From NCBI RefSeq assembly GCF_009708175.1, contig NZ_WMBB01000006.1, positions 124,001 through 188,000 of the forward strand: DNA of 64,000 nt, written 5' to 3'. Below, in pieces: positions 48,192 through 56,465 of this stretch. This DNA comes from Nocardia aurantiaca (GTDB taxonomy: Bacteria; Actinomycetota; Actinomycetes; Mycobacteriales; Mycobacteriaceae). A program made the translations under genes and the position numbers. A model generated the notes under the pieces. The model worked only from the letters and a program-made list of their open reading frames with translations, had not been told where the DNA came from and did no database searches. The stretch's first letter is position 1; every line of letters begins with the position of its first letter.

Positions 48192-48689
48192 ATGGCATTG
48201 ACGAATCGGCTGGTCTCCCCGGCTGCCCCGCACATCGATGCGGCCGGCGCGTCGCGGGCCGAATCCAGTATCGAGCGGCCCACGGCCGCGCCACAGCGAA
48301 ACGAACTCTGGGGCAACGCCTTCCGCGATGCCGCGCTGGGCATGTGCGCGGTGTTGTCGGCGACCGACGGGCGCATCGATCCCGCGGCGCGCATGCGGGT
48401 GGCGCAGATGGTCGGCGCGCACGAGGTCCTCTGCCACCGTTCCCCCGAGGACCTGCGAAATCTGTTCGAGGACAATTGCGCCCGGCTCATCATGGATCCG
48501 GCCTTCGGCCACGCCTATGTGATGGCCCAGATCGCCAAGGCCACCGAATATCCCGAGCAGGCGGCCGCCGTCGTGCGGATCGGTCTCATCGTCGGGCAAG
48601 CCGACGGCGAACTCGGCGCACACGCGCTCACGGTAATTCGCGAGGCGTGTCAGATTCTGCGTTTGGACCCGAACGAATTCGGTGTGTAA
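48192..48689 (+). CDS. TerB-like (tellurite-resistance family) protein
   Basis: 165 residues from the ATG at 48192. After a 35-residue polar start, the all-helical TerB-like fold covers about 40-160: NAFRDAALGMCAVLSATDGRIDPAARMRVAQMVGAHEVL, then RLIMDPAFGHAYVMAQIAKATEYPEQAAAVVRIGLIVGQADGELGAHALTVIREACQILRLDP. The two acidic helix-loop repeats ATDGRID and QADGELG are the metal-binding sites of the family. TerB proteins are linked to stress and tellurite or phage resistance, but no other ter genes are nearby. Confidence 0.85.
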   Translation: MALTNRLVSPAAPHIDAAGASRAESSIERPTAAPQRNELWGNAFRDAALGMCAVLSATDGRIDPAARMRVAQMVGAHEVLCHRSPEDLRNLFEDNCARLIMDPAFGHAYVMAQIAKATEYPEQAAAVVRIGLIVGQADGELGAHALTVIREACQILRLDPNEFGV

Positions 48690-48773
48690 AGCCCTCTGGC
48701 TTTTGCTGGACATTACCCGGACGGGCCCCGCATCCTTGGAGCGTTTGATGCCCAGCGAGGGGATGCACTCTGC

Positions 48774-48956
48774 ATGGCGATCCAAGGGTTCCTCAATATT
48801 CTGCTCGATACCGTCCACCCCAATCGGGGCTGGCGATACTGCGGCTGGTGCGAAGGCACCGGGGCCGCAGGCTATTCCGAGAGCGGGTCGATTGTTTTCT
48901 GCTCATGCTGCGGCGGCACCGGCTGGCTGGTCGATCCGCCCGTGTACCGGCGCTGA
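48774..48956 (+). CDS. Small protein with two CxxCxGTG zinc motifs
   Basis: 60 residues with two DnaJ-type CxxCxGTG motifs: YCGWCEGTG (residues 22-30) and FCSCCGGTG (about 42-50), separated by a 12-residue loop. Together they should bind one zinc. Not recognised as a named family; its length is at the lower limit of a confident call. The ATG is preceded at 9-10 nt by GAGGGG. It is downstream of the TerB-like gene on the same strand and is followed by a 14-bp-stem terminator, both of which support it being real. Confidence 0.65.
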   Translation: MAIQGFLNILLDTVHPNRGWRYCGWCEGTGAAGYSESGSIVFCSCCGGTGWLVDPPVYRR

Positions 48957-48961
48957 ACACG

Positions 48962-49001
48962 CGATTCACCCCCGGCCGAGGGGCACACCGGGGGTGAATC
49001 G
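48962..49001. terminator. Bidirectional terminator between the zinc protein gene and nadC
   Basis: Perfect 14-bp stem (CGATTCACCCCCGG / CCGGGGGTGAATCG) with a 12-nt loop, 5 nt after the small gene and 15 nt from the nadC stop. Confidence 0.85.
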
Positions 49002-49016
49002 ACGGAAACTCGTTTC

Positions 49017-49877
49017 TCACATATCGAGTCCGAGATCCAGTACCCGGACCGAATGGGTGAGCGCGCCGACGGCCAGGTAGTCGACGCCGGTGCGCGCGTA
49101 GTCGGCCGCCATGTCCAGCGAAAGTCCGCCCGAGGACTCGAGTTTGGTGCGCGGCGACCGGGAGTTGCGACGCTGTACGGCCGCCTGGGTGGCCCACAGC
49201 GGGAAGTTGTCCAGCAGAACCAGTTCCACGTCCTCGGCCAGGACGGCGTCGAGCTGGTCGAGGCTGTCCACCTCGACCTCGCACTCGATGTCCGGGTTCA
49301 GTTTCCGCACGGCGCGCAGCGCGGCAACCACCGAGCCCGCCGCCACCACGTGGTTGTCCTTGATGAGCGCGGCATCGCCCAGGCCCATACGGTGATTGAC
49401 GCCGCCGCCGACCCGCACCGCGTACTTCTGCAGAGCGCGCAGGCCGGGCAGTGTCTTGCGGCTGTCGCGGATTCGGCACTCGGTACCCGCCACCGCGTCC
49501 ACCCATCGCGAGGTGGCCGTCGCGATGCCGGACAAGTGGCACACCAGGTTCAACAGCGTGCGCTCGGCGGTGAGCAGCCCGCGGGTGGGCGCGACCAGGC
49601 TCAGCACGGTATCGCCCGGCTGCACTCGGGTTCCGTCGGCCACCCGCCCGGTGACCTCGTAGTTGTCCGCGCCGAGCACCTCGTCGAGCACCAGCAGCCC
49701 GACATCCAGCCCGGCCACCGTGCCTGGTTGCCGAGAGGCCATGCCCGCCTTGGCCACCGCGTCCTCCGGCACCGTGGCCATCGTGGTGATGTCGGGTCCG
49801 TACCGCAGATCCTCGTCGAGGGCGGTACGGATGAGCGCGACCACCTCGTCGCGGTCGAGTCCGGCGTCGAGGGTCAT
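49017..49877 (-). CDS. nadC: Nicotinate-nucleotide pyrophosphorylase (quinolinate phosphoribosyltransferase)
   Basis: Third step of de novo NAD synthesis: quinolinate plus PRPP to nicotinate mononucleotide. 286 residues, full length. Family blocks: the N-terminal DEDLRYGPDITT, LNLVCHLSGIATATSRWVDAV, CRIRDSRKTLPGLRALQKYAV, GGGVNHRMGLGDAALIKDNH and IECEVEVDSLDQL, ending GGLSLDMAADYARTGVDYLAVGALTHS. Third gene of the nadA-nadB-nadC operon; 49 nt separate it from nadB. Confidence 0.96.
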   Translation of the reverse strand: MTLDAGLDRDEVVALIRTALDEDLRYGPDITTMATVPEDAVAKAGMASRQPGTVAGLDVGLLVLDEVLGADNYEVTGRVADGTRVQPGDTVLSLVAPTRGLLTAERTLLNLVCHLSGIATATSRWVDAVAGTECRIRDSRKTLPGLRALQKYAVRVGGGVNHRMGLGDAALIKDNHVVAAGSVVAALRAVRKLNPDIECEVEVDSLDQLDAVLAEDVELVLLDNFPLWATQAAVQRRNSRSPRTKLESSGGLSLDMAADYARTGVDYLAVGALTHSVRVLDLGLDM

Positions 49878-49926
49878 GACTGCACTCCTTGTTCGATGAC
49901 TGTTGCCGCGCCCCGGGCGTATCCGC

Positions 49927-51768
49927 TCATGACGCGGCGGGAATCACAGCGCGGCCCCAGGGCAGCGGCTCGACGCCCTCGGACACCAGCTTCGGACGCC
50001 CGTCCGATCCCAGCCGCACCGAGGTGCTGCGTCGCAACTCCTCCCGCGGCTCCGGGTAATCGGAGCGGGTGTGGCAGCCGCGGCTCTCGGTCCGCGCCGC
50101 CGCCGCGACCAGCAGCGCCCGCGCGGTGAGGGTGAGCGCGGAATCCTCCAGCTCGCGGAGGATGACGGCCGCCGAATCCGGCTGCGCGCCCGCACCATTC
50201 GTGTGCGCGTCCGGTCCGCCCGCACGCTGGGCGGGCGGCATGTCGGCCCCGTCGACCGGGTCGCCCGACGCCCCAGCGCCGTTCAGGCCTTCCGGGTCGG
50301 GCGGGCCGCTCACCGGGCCGTTCGAGACGGCCGCACCGGCGGGGCGGCTCGGTGCGCCGGTGGCGGGCGCGAGGCGGTTCAACGCCCACTCGACCGGGAT
50401 ATCCGGCGCGGCATTGTCGGCGACGAGGCCGAGGATCCGCAGGATGGCGGCACGCAGGCCGTCGCCGTCGCGGACGATGGCGGCGTGTTCGGTCATCAGC
50501 TCCTGCAAGAGCTTCCGGTCCGCACGGGGGAAGCGCAACGGGCCCACCTCGGTGATCGGAGCGGACATGCCCTGCCGTTCGGCGGAGGCCGCGCCCGCGC
50601 GCTCACCGACCACCAGGCCCTCGAGCAAGCTGTTGGAGGCGAGGCGGTTGGCGCCGTGCAGGCCGGTGCGGGCCACCTCACCCGCGGCGTAGAGGCCGGG
50701 GACGGTGGTACGGCCGTGGGTGTCGGTGAGAATGCCGCCGCACTGGAAGTGGGCGGCGGGGGCGACCGGGATCAGGTCCGCGGTCGGGTCGATGCCCGCG
50801 GCCAGGCAGGAGGCGGTGATGGTCGGGAAGCGTTGCGCGAAGCCGTCGATCGAGCGGGCGTCGAGATAGACGTGATCGGTGTCGAGCGCGTGCATGCGGG
50901 CCGCGACGGCGCGGGAGACGACGTCGCGCGGAGCCAGGTCACCGCGCGGGTGCACCCCCGCCGTCACCGAATCGCCCTCGGAGTCCACCAGAATCGCACC
51001 CTCGCCGCGCACCGCCTCACTGATCAGGGGACGGCGGCCGAGACCACCGGGGGTGAACAGCACGGTCGGGTGGAACTGCACGAACTCCAGATCCGAGACC
51101 AGCGCCCCGGCCCGCAACGCCAGGGCGATGCCGTCGGCGGTGGCGCCCGCTGGATTGGTGCTGCACGCGTACAGCTGGCCGAGACCACCCGTGGCGAGCA
51201 GCACGGCGGGTGCGTGCACGATGCCGAATCCCTTGTCCGACAAGGCGATAACGCCGCGCACCCCTTCGGGACCGGTCACGATGTCCAGCACGGCGGCACC
51301 GAAGATCGCCGACAGCCCCGCGGCATTCAACGCACGCTGCACCTCGGCACCGGTGGCGTCACCGCCGGCGTGAATGATCCGCCGCGTGCTGTGCCCGCCC
51401 TCCCGGGTCCGCGATACCTCGCCGTCTCGCCCGAGATCGAATACGGCCCCGAGGTCGGTCAGCGCGACCACCGCCTGCTGACCGCCCTCGACGATGGACC
51501 GCACCGCGTCGGCGTCACACAGTCCGGCCCCGGCGACCACGGTGTCGTGCACATGGGATTCCACCGAATCCCCAGACGGCGCGACCACGGCGATCCCGCC
51601 CTGCGCGTACTGCGTCGAAGTGTCGGTGGGTCCGCCCTTGCTGAGCGTCAGCACGCGCAGCCCGCGCAGGGAGGCGGTCCGCGCGGCGGTCAGCCCGGCC
51701 ACTCCGCCACCCACGACGACGAGGTCGGCCTCGGCTTCCCAGGTGATGGAAATCGATGTATTCACCAT
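49927..51768 (-). CDS. nadB: L-aspartate oxidase with a low-complexity insertion
   Basis: FAD enzyme oxidising aspartate to iminoaspartate for NadA. 613 residues, longer than the usual 520-550. FAD-binding motif DLVVVGGGVAGLTAAR near residue 15; substrate-site blocks EGGHSTRRIIHAGGDATG and HPTVLFTPGG; ARTGLHGANRLASNSLLEGLVVGERA is the second FAD block. Residues about 467-530 are a Pro/Gly/Ala/Asn-rich stretch with no conserved residues, inserted between the catalytic part and the C-terminal helical bundle (SAAVILRELEDSALTLTARALL and RGCHTRSDYPEP). This insertion is the only oddity; the enzyme should be active. Confidence 0.94.
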   Translation of the reverse strand: MVNTSISITWEAEADLVVVGGGVAGLTAARTASLRGLRVLTLSKGGPTDTSTQYAQGGIAVVAPSGDSVESHVHDTVVAGAGLCDADAVRSIVEGGQQAVVALTDLGAVFDLGRDGEVSRTREGGHSTRRIIHAGGDATGAEVQRALNAAGLSAIFGAAVLDIVTGPEGVRGVIALSDKGFGIVHAPAVLLATGGLGQLYACSTNPAGATADGIALALRAGALVSDLEFVQFHPTVLFTPGGLGRRPLISEAVRGEGAILVDSEGDSVTAGVHPRGDLAPRDVVSRAVAARMHALDTDHVYLDARSIDGFAQRFPTITASCLAAGIDPTADLIPVAPAAHFQCGGILTDTHGRTTVPGLYAAGEVARTGLHGANRLASNSLLEGLVVGERAGAASAERQGMSAPITEVGPLRFPRADRKLLQELMTEHAAIVRDGDGLRAAILRILGLVADNAAPDIPVEWALNRLAPATGAPSRPAGAAVSNGPVSGPPDPEGLNGAGASGDPVDGADMPPAQRAGGPDAHTNGAGAQPDSAAVILRELEDSALTLTARALLVAAAARTESRGCHTRSDYPEPREELRRSTSVRLGSDGRPKLVSEGVEPLPWGRAVIPAAS

Positions 51769-51799
51769 TGTTCATCCCTCCCCGCACGGGGTGATGTGG

Positions 51800-52840
51800 C
51801 TATTCGCCGCCGCCCGGGTTGCCGATCTCGATCATGCGCTGGACCGAATTGCGGGCCAGGGCAGCCGTTTCGGGATCGACGTGAACCTCGTCGCGGTTCT
51901 CCACCAGGCAGCGGAGCAGGGCGGCGGGGGTGATCATCTTCATGTACTTGCAGGAGGCGCGGTCGTTGACGGCCTGGAAGTCGATGCCCGGGGCGGCCTT
52001 GCGCAGCTGGTGCAGCATGCCGACCTCGGTGGCGACCAGGACCTGGTTCGACTTCGCCGCCTTGGCGGCGTCGATCATGCCGCCGGTCGAGAGGATGTGC
52101 ACGCGGTCCGCCGGGAACTCGCCCGCGCCCGCCAAGTACAGAGCCGAAGTGGCGCAACCGCATTCGGGGTGCACGAACAGTTCCGCGTCGGGGTAGGTGC
52201 GGGCCTGCTCGTTGAGCTCGTCGCCGTTGATGCCGGCGTGCACGTGGCACTCGCCCATCCAGATGTGCATGTTCTCGCGGCCGGTGACGCGCTTGACGTG
52301 CGCGCCCAGGAACTGGTCCGGCAGGAACAGCACCTCGCGATCCGGGTCGATGGAGGCGACCACGTCGACGGCATTGGACGAGGTGCAGCAGATGTCGGTC
52401 AGCGCCTTCACCGCGGCGGTGGTGTTCACGTAGGAGACCACCAGCGCGTCCGGATGCTCGGCCTTCCAGTGGCGCAGTTCCTCGGCGGTGATGGAGTCGG
52501 CCAGCGAGCAACCCGCGCGCTGGTCCGGGATGAGGACGGTCTTCTCGGGGCTGAGGATCTTGGCGGTCTCGGCCATGAAGTGCACACCGCAGAAGACGAT
52601 GGTGTCCTCCGGCGCCTCCGCGGCGATCCGGGACAGCGCCAGGGAGTCGCCCACATGGTCGGCGATGTCCTGGATCTCGGGCAGCTGGTAGTTGTGGGCC
52701 AGGATGGTGGCGTTGCGCTCACGCGCCAGCCGCTTGATCTCCTGCGCCCATTCGGGAGTGGCCTCCACGCCGGTGTATCCCGACGGCCCGTCCGCGATGC
52801 GCTCGGTCAGCGTCATCGTCGCGCCCACTGCTGCAGCCAT
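51800..52840 (-). CDS. nadA: Quinolinate synthase
   Basis: [4Fe-4S] enzyme condensing iminoaspartate with dihydroxyacetone phosphate to quinolinate. 346 residues. Three cluster cysteines are visible in [26 protein letters not shown] and [11 protein letters not shown]. Other blocks: [55 protein letters not shown] and [10 protein letters not shown]. First gene of nadA-nadB-nadC, 31 nt before nadB. Divergent from the Nudix-type regulator, with an inverted repeat at 52895-52917 in the shared promoter region. Confidence 0.96.
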   Translation of the reverse strand: MAAAVGATMTLTERIADGPSGYTGVEATPEWAQEIKRLARERNATILAHNYQLPEIQDIADHVGDSLALSRIAAEAPEDTIVFCGVHFMAETAKILSPEKTVLIPDQRAGCSLADSITAEELRHWKAEHPDALVVSYVNTTAAVKALTDICCTSSNAVDVVASIDPDREVLFLPDQFLGAHVKRVTGRENMHIWMGECHVHAGINGDELNEQARTYPDAELFVHPECGCATSALYLAGAGEFPADRVHILSTGGMIDAAKAAKSNQVLVATEVGMLHQLRKAAPGIDFQAVNDRASCKYMKMITPAALLRCLVENRDEVHVDPETAALARNSVQRMIEIGNPGGGE

Positions 52841-52894
52841 GGCATGGCTCCTTCTCTCATGCGGCCGGCAACCTCGCCGATTCGCATCCCATCG

Positions 52895-52917
52895 GTTTTC
52901 GACTTAGAATCGAAAAC
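52895..52917 (+). promoter_or_regulatory. NAD-gene operator with an embedded -10 element
   Basis: Inverted repeat GTTTTCGA-N7-TCGAAAAC, ending one base before the GTG start of the regulator gene. TAGAAT (52905-52910), a five-of-six match to TATAAT, sits inside it, which places the transcription start at about the GTG itself. The other arm faces nadA, 55 nt away. Consistent with autoregulation and repression of nadABC by the NrtR/NdnR-type protein. Confidence 0.75.
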
Positions 52918-53676
52918 GTGGCCCATCGTAGCACCATCCACGAAACGCTCACCGCCGTGTTCCAGGTTCGTCGCTTCCCTGACACCATCCGTGCAGGTGA
53001 GAGCGCTATGGCCCGGCCCAGTGCGGTGCTGGATCGGTGCCCGCCCGGCCAACGCACGGAATTGGCGGTTCTGCTGTGGGAGCGGGCCCTGAATCCCGCC
53101 AAGGGAACCTGGTCACTACCGGGCGGCCGGCTGCGCGACGACGAGGACCTCGACACCTCGGCCGCGCGGCAACTCGCCGAGAAGGTGGATGTCCGAGAGT
53201 TGACGCACCTGGAGCAGGTGTGGGTGTTCAGCGATCCGGATCGAGTTCCCGGTGATCGACGGATCGCCTCGGCCTATTTGGGTTTGGTGCCGCTCACCGC
53301 GGAACCGGAGCTTCCGCCGGACACGCGCTGGCATCCCGTGTCGGACCTGCCGCCGATGTCCTTCGACCACGGAATCGTCGTGCGCCATGCGCGGAATCGT
53401 TTGGCCGCCAAGCTCTCCTACACCAATATTGCCTTCGGCCTCGCCCCGGCCACGTTCACCATGTCCACATTGCGCGAAATCTACTGTGCCGCACTAGGAT
53501 ACGACGTCGACACCACCAACCTCCAGCGAGTGTTGTCCCGCCGCAAGGTGATCACCCCCACCGGCGCGACGGCGTCCCCCGGCCGCGCCGGTGGCCGACC
53601 CGCCGCCGTCTACCGGTTCACCGACTCCGGAATTCGCGTCACCGACGAATTCGCCGCGCTCCGGCCGCCGAGCTGA
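52918..53676 (+). CDS. Nudix-related NAD-biosynthesis regulator (NrtR/NdnR type)
   Basis: Transcription regulator made of a Nudix-like domain and a C-terminal winged helix, the layout of NrtR/NdnR repressors that bind ADP-ribose and control NAD genes. 252 residues from the GTG at 52918. Nudix-like part about 8-150 (LTAVFQVR, NPAKGTWSLPGGRLRDDEDLDTSAARQLAEKV: the Nudix box is degenerate, EKV in place of REExxE, as in other non-hydrolytic members). Winged helix about 175-250 (TFTMSTLREIYCAALGYDVDTTNLQRVLSRRKVI). There is no ribosome site and the promoter abuts the start, so the mRNA is probably leaderless. Divergent from nadABC. Confidence 0.9.
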   Translation: MAHRSTIHETLTAVFQVRRFPDTIRAGESAMARPSAVLDRCPPGQRTELAVLLWERALNPAKGTWSLPGGRLRDDEDLDTSAARQLAEKVDVRELTHLEQVWVFSDPDRVPGDRRIASAYLGLVPLTAEPELPPDTRWHPVSDLPPMSFDHGIVVRHARNRLAAKLSYTNIAFGLAPATFTMSTLREIYCAALGYDVDTTNLQRVLSRRKVITPTGATASPGRAGGRPAAVYRFTDSGIRVTDEFAALRPPS

Positions 53677-53762
53677 TAGCTGTCCCAGGCTCACCCGCAT
53701 GGAAGCCGTCGACGCTCTCGACCTGTACCGAGCGCGCACCCGTACCGGTTGGGAGATTCCGA

Positions 53763-53798
53763 TCGGTGTGACCGGCGAAATGTCGCCGGCCACACCGA
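53763..53798. terminator. Bidirectional terminator
   Basis: Stem TCGGTGTG and CCGGCGA paired with TCGCCGG and CACACCGA around the loop AATG with one internal mismatch, between the convergent Nudix-regulator and DUF1254 genes. Confidence 0.8.
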
Positions 53799-53806
53799 AC
53801 CGTCGG

Positions 53807-55225
53807 TCAGGACGCGGCTTTCACTCCCGGCGGATTCCAGGTGCCGTCGACGACCTTGGTGTCAGGCCAGTACAGGCGCAACAGCAGGTTGAAATCGGCC
53901 GAATCCGGAGCCGGGAGCCAGTTGGATTCGTGCTCCGGACCGGGGTTCTGGCTCTGGATATAGATATCGAGCGAGCCATCGGGATTCCTCTGCATCCGCT
54001 CGCCCCGGACCGCGTAGCGGTTGACGGGGTTGGCCACGAAGTAGCCCTTCTGGTTGTACATCGTGAGCGACCAGAACGCGTGCACCGGCGGAATCTGGTC
54101 GGCGGTGAAGTGCAGGACATGGCCGCGATCCGAGTTCAGCTGCGTGCCGTCGGCATCGGTCTGCGTGTTCGGGTAGATCGCGTCCTCGGGCAGGTTCGCG
54201 CCGAGGCCGCCGTGCGCGACGACGGCGCGCTGGTCGTAGTCGGTGCCGTAGGTGCCCATGCCGCTGACAGCGCTGTTCCAGCCGTTGACCGGCTTGCCGC
54301 CCATATTCGCCTCGATCTTCGACAATGCCTTGGGCCAGGCGTTTTCCCAGGTCTTACGGTCGGAATCGGAGAGCGAAGCCAGATCGAGTTTCTTGTCCGG
54401 CGTCCATCCCGCCTTGGCCAGTTGGTCGAGCAGGTCCTTGTCAGCCGGGAGGGGCTGATTGTGGGACAGGCTCGAGTAGTACAGATCCCAGTACTGCTGT
54501 GGCGTCAGGTTGTGGATGTAGGCGCCGACCTCCTGTCCCTGGGGCCAGTCCGGGTGCAGGTCGGTGTTCTCCGGCGGGGTGTAGGCGGTGCCGTACGCGC
54601 TCAGGGGCGCGGCGGTGAGCTGCTGCTGGATCGCGGCCACCGCGGGAATGTCCTCGGGGCCGTTGACCTGGATACGACCGATGATCCAGCCGCCGTCGGT
54701 CGGCATCTTGTACTCGCGGACGCCGTCCGGCAGGCTGCCGTGCCAGTTCGGGCCGGTGATGGCGAACTGGTAGCCATGGCTCGGGCCGAGGGTGCGGGTG
54801 CCCGGTGACGCCTGCACATTGGTCCACATGTCCAAGATCGGGAGCAGATAGTAGCGATCACCCATATCCGGAACGTTGATCACCAACGGCTCTTTCGAAA
54901 CGTCATAGAACATCGACGAATACAGGGTGTCGACGTTCGCACGCACGACGCCGTTGAAGGACGCGTCGGGCAGGAACGCCATATTGGCGAACTGATTCAT
55001 CGGAGCGGCCCCGCGCCCATCGGGCTGTCGCACGTTCGTCGACTGCCGGCGCGTGACCTCGACCGATACCAGTGGGTAGCTATAGACGTATGCCTTGACC
55101 GCCGCGTCCGCACTGACACCGGCCTCCGATGACGGGTTCTTCGAACAAGCCGTCATCCCCACCGCGACCATCGCCGAAATGATGAGCGCCGCAATGGCCT
55201 TGCCTTGACGAGATCTCGAACTCAC
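53807..55225 (-). CDS. DUF1254/DUF1214-domain lipoprotein
   Basis: 472 residues from the GTG at 55225 behind AGGAGGGCCT. Signal peptide with lipobox VGMTAC (Cys about 27). DUF1254 covers roughly 40-190 (VKAYVYSYPLVSVEVTRRQS, FANMAFLPDASFNGVVRANVDTLYSSMFYDV) and DUF1214 about 340-460 (PPVHAFWSLTMYNQKGYFVANPVNRYAVRGE and DIYIQSQNPGPEHESNWLPAP). The family is widespread, surface-located and of unknown function. A perfect 12-bp-arm inverted repeat lies 34 nt upstream of the start, suggesting specific control. Confidence 0.9.
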   Translation of the reverse strand: MSSRSRQGKAIAALIISAMVAVGMTACSKNPSSEAGVSADAAVKAYVYSYPLVSVEVTRRQSTNVRQPDGRGAAPMNQFANMAFLPDASFNGVVRANVDTLYSSMFYDVSKEPLVINVPDMGDRYYLLPILDMWTNVQASPGTRTLGPSHGYQFAITGPNWHGSLPDGVREYKMPTDGGWIIGRIQVNGPEDIPAVAAIQQQLTAAPLSAYGTAYTPPENTDLHPDWPQGQEVGAYIHNLTPQQYWDLYYSSLSHNQPLPADKDLLDQLAKAGWTPDKKLDLASLSDSDRKTWENAWPKALSKIEANMGGKPVNGWNSAVSGMGTYGTDYDQRAVVAHGGLGANLPEDAIYPNTQTDADGTQLNSDRGHVLHFTADQIPPVHAFWSLTMYNQKGYFVANPVNRYAVRGERMQRNPDGSLDIYIQSQNPGPEHESNWLPAPDSADFNLLLRLYWPDTKVVDGTWNPPGVKAAS

Positions 55226-55258
55226 AGGCCCTCCTAGGGGCTCGGACCGATCAAACTC

Positions 55259-55289
55259 ATATTTGCCGAAAGATCGCTTCGGCAAATAT
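55259..55289. promoter_or_regulatory. 31-bp inverted repeat upstream of the DUF1254 gene
   Basis: ATATTTGCCGAA and TTCGGCAAATAT are perfect reverse complements separated by AGATCGC. A further CTTCGGCA lies just beyond at about 55297. It is 34 nt before the GTG start, where it could be an operator for an unidentified repressor or a 5'-UTR hairpin. The rest of the 270 nt to the AraC gene contains no supportable gene. Confidence 0.7.
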
Positions 55290-55559
55290 CAGGCTAGCTT
55301 CGGCACATCGGACCACGCGTAATTTCGGGCTCCGCGTCACCGGCCTTTCCAACGGCTGACCCCGGCCTTGCCGTGCGTCACCGCAGCCGGAATTCGAGCA
55401 AGCACCGCTGATCGGTCAGATCGATCACCGAGTCCAGCACCAGCCCGCGCGGTGCCGCCAGCGCCTCGAACTCGTCGACCCTCCGTTCCCGGATTCGCCG
55501 CCGCGATCGCGGCAAGCACGCTCCCCCCGGTCCGCGGAGAACGCAACCGCGACGGTGTC

Positions 55560-56423
55560 TTACCGCGGGTGTTGCGGGGTTGTCGGCCAGGCGATGTCGT
55601 CTACGGCGAGCCAGGATTCGTCGGCGACGGCATGGGGGGTTATGCCGGTGAAGGCGACGATTTCGCGGTGGAGGTGGGATTGGTCGGCGTAGCCGGTCTC
55701 GGCCGCGACTCGGGCCGGGTCAGCGCCGGCGGCCAGGCGGTGGACGGCGTGGTCGAAGCGGATCAGGGTGGCGGCGCGTTTGGGTGGGAGTCCGAACTGG
55801 GTGTGAAATCGGGACCATAGGCGCTTTCGGGTCCAGCCGATTTCGTCGGCCAGGGCGTCTATGCGCACGAGGCCGTGGCCGGATCGGATGCGACGCCACG
55901 CCCAGGTCAGCTCCGGGTCGACCGACGGCCGGCAGGCGCCGCGGTGGGTGAGCAGCGCCTCGACGATGGCGAAACGTTCTGTCCACGAGTGTGTTTCGGC
56001 GAGTTGCTCGCGAATCCATCCCGCTTCGCGGCCCCACACTGCGTCCAAGGGCACCACGGAGTCGCTCAGTTCGGGCAGGGACACGCCCAGCATGGATGCC
56101 GCGATCAGCGGGGACAAACGTATCTGGACGCATTCGATCTGCTCGCCGCGCACACGGCGGGTGCCGGTGCCGAGGCCGGCGACGAGGCTGCCGTGCCATT
56201 GGCCGGCGGCGTCATCGATGAGGGCCGAGCGGGGGCCGAATTCCAGCAGCAGTGTCACGGCGGGATGCGGCAGTGCCAGCTGGTCAACGGGTTTCAGGCC
56301 GTGGTCGCGGAATCCGGCCATGCTGACGCCGGGGATCCGGCTGGGCCGCGGCGGGCAGACGACATCCCACACGGGTTCGGGCACAGTGGCGCGCACGACT
56401 TCATCGTGAGGGCAGGGGAACAT
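55560..56423 (-). CDS. AraC-family transcriptional regulator
   Basis: 287 residues. The C-terminal AraC double helix-turn-helix is at about 185-280: LVRIDALADEIGWTRKRLWSRFHTQFGLPPKRAATLIRFDHAVHRL, then DPARVAAETGYADQSHLHREIVAFTGITPHAV, the second helix-turn-helix being the best conserved. The N-terminal 170 residues are a cupin-like or DUF6597-type ligand domain (VTLLLEFGPRSALID, VRGEQIECVQIRLSPL). It is divergent from the secreted hydrolase gene with 42 nt between starts, so it probably regulates that gene or itself. Confidence 0.9.
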   Translation of the reverse strand: MFPCPHDEVVRATVPEPVWDVVCPPRPSRIPGVSMAGFRDHGLKPVDQLALPHPAVTLLLEFGPRSALIDDAAGQWHGSLVAGLGTGTRRVRGEQIECVQIRLSPLIAASMLGVSLPELSDSVVPLDAVWGREAGWIREQLAETHSWTERFAIVEALLTHRGACRPSVDPELTWAWRRIRSGHGLVRIDALADEIGWTRKRLWSRFHTQFGLPPKRAATLIRFDHAVHRLAAGADPARVAAETGYADQSHLHREIVAFTGITPHAVADESWLAVDDIAWPTTPQHPR

Positions 56424-56465
56424 TTGTTCAAGCCGGAGGTATCCGCTGACGGCGACAGTGGGTGC

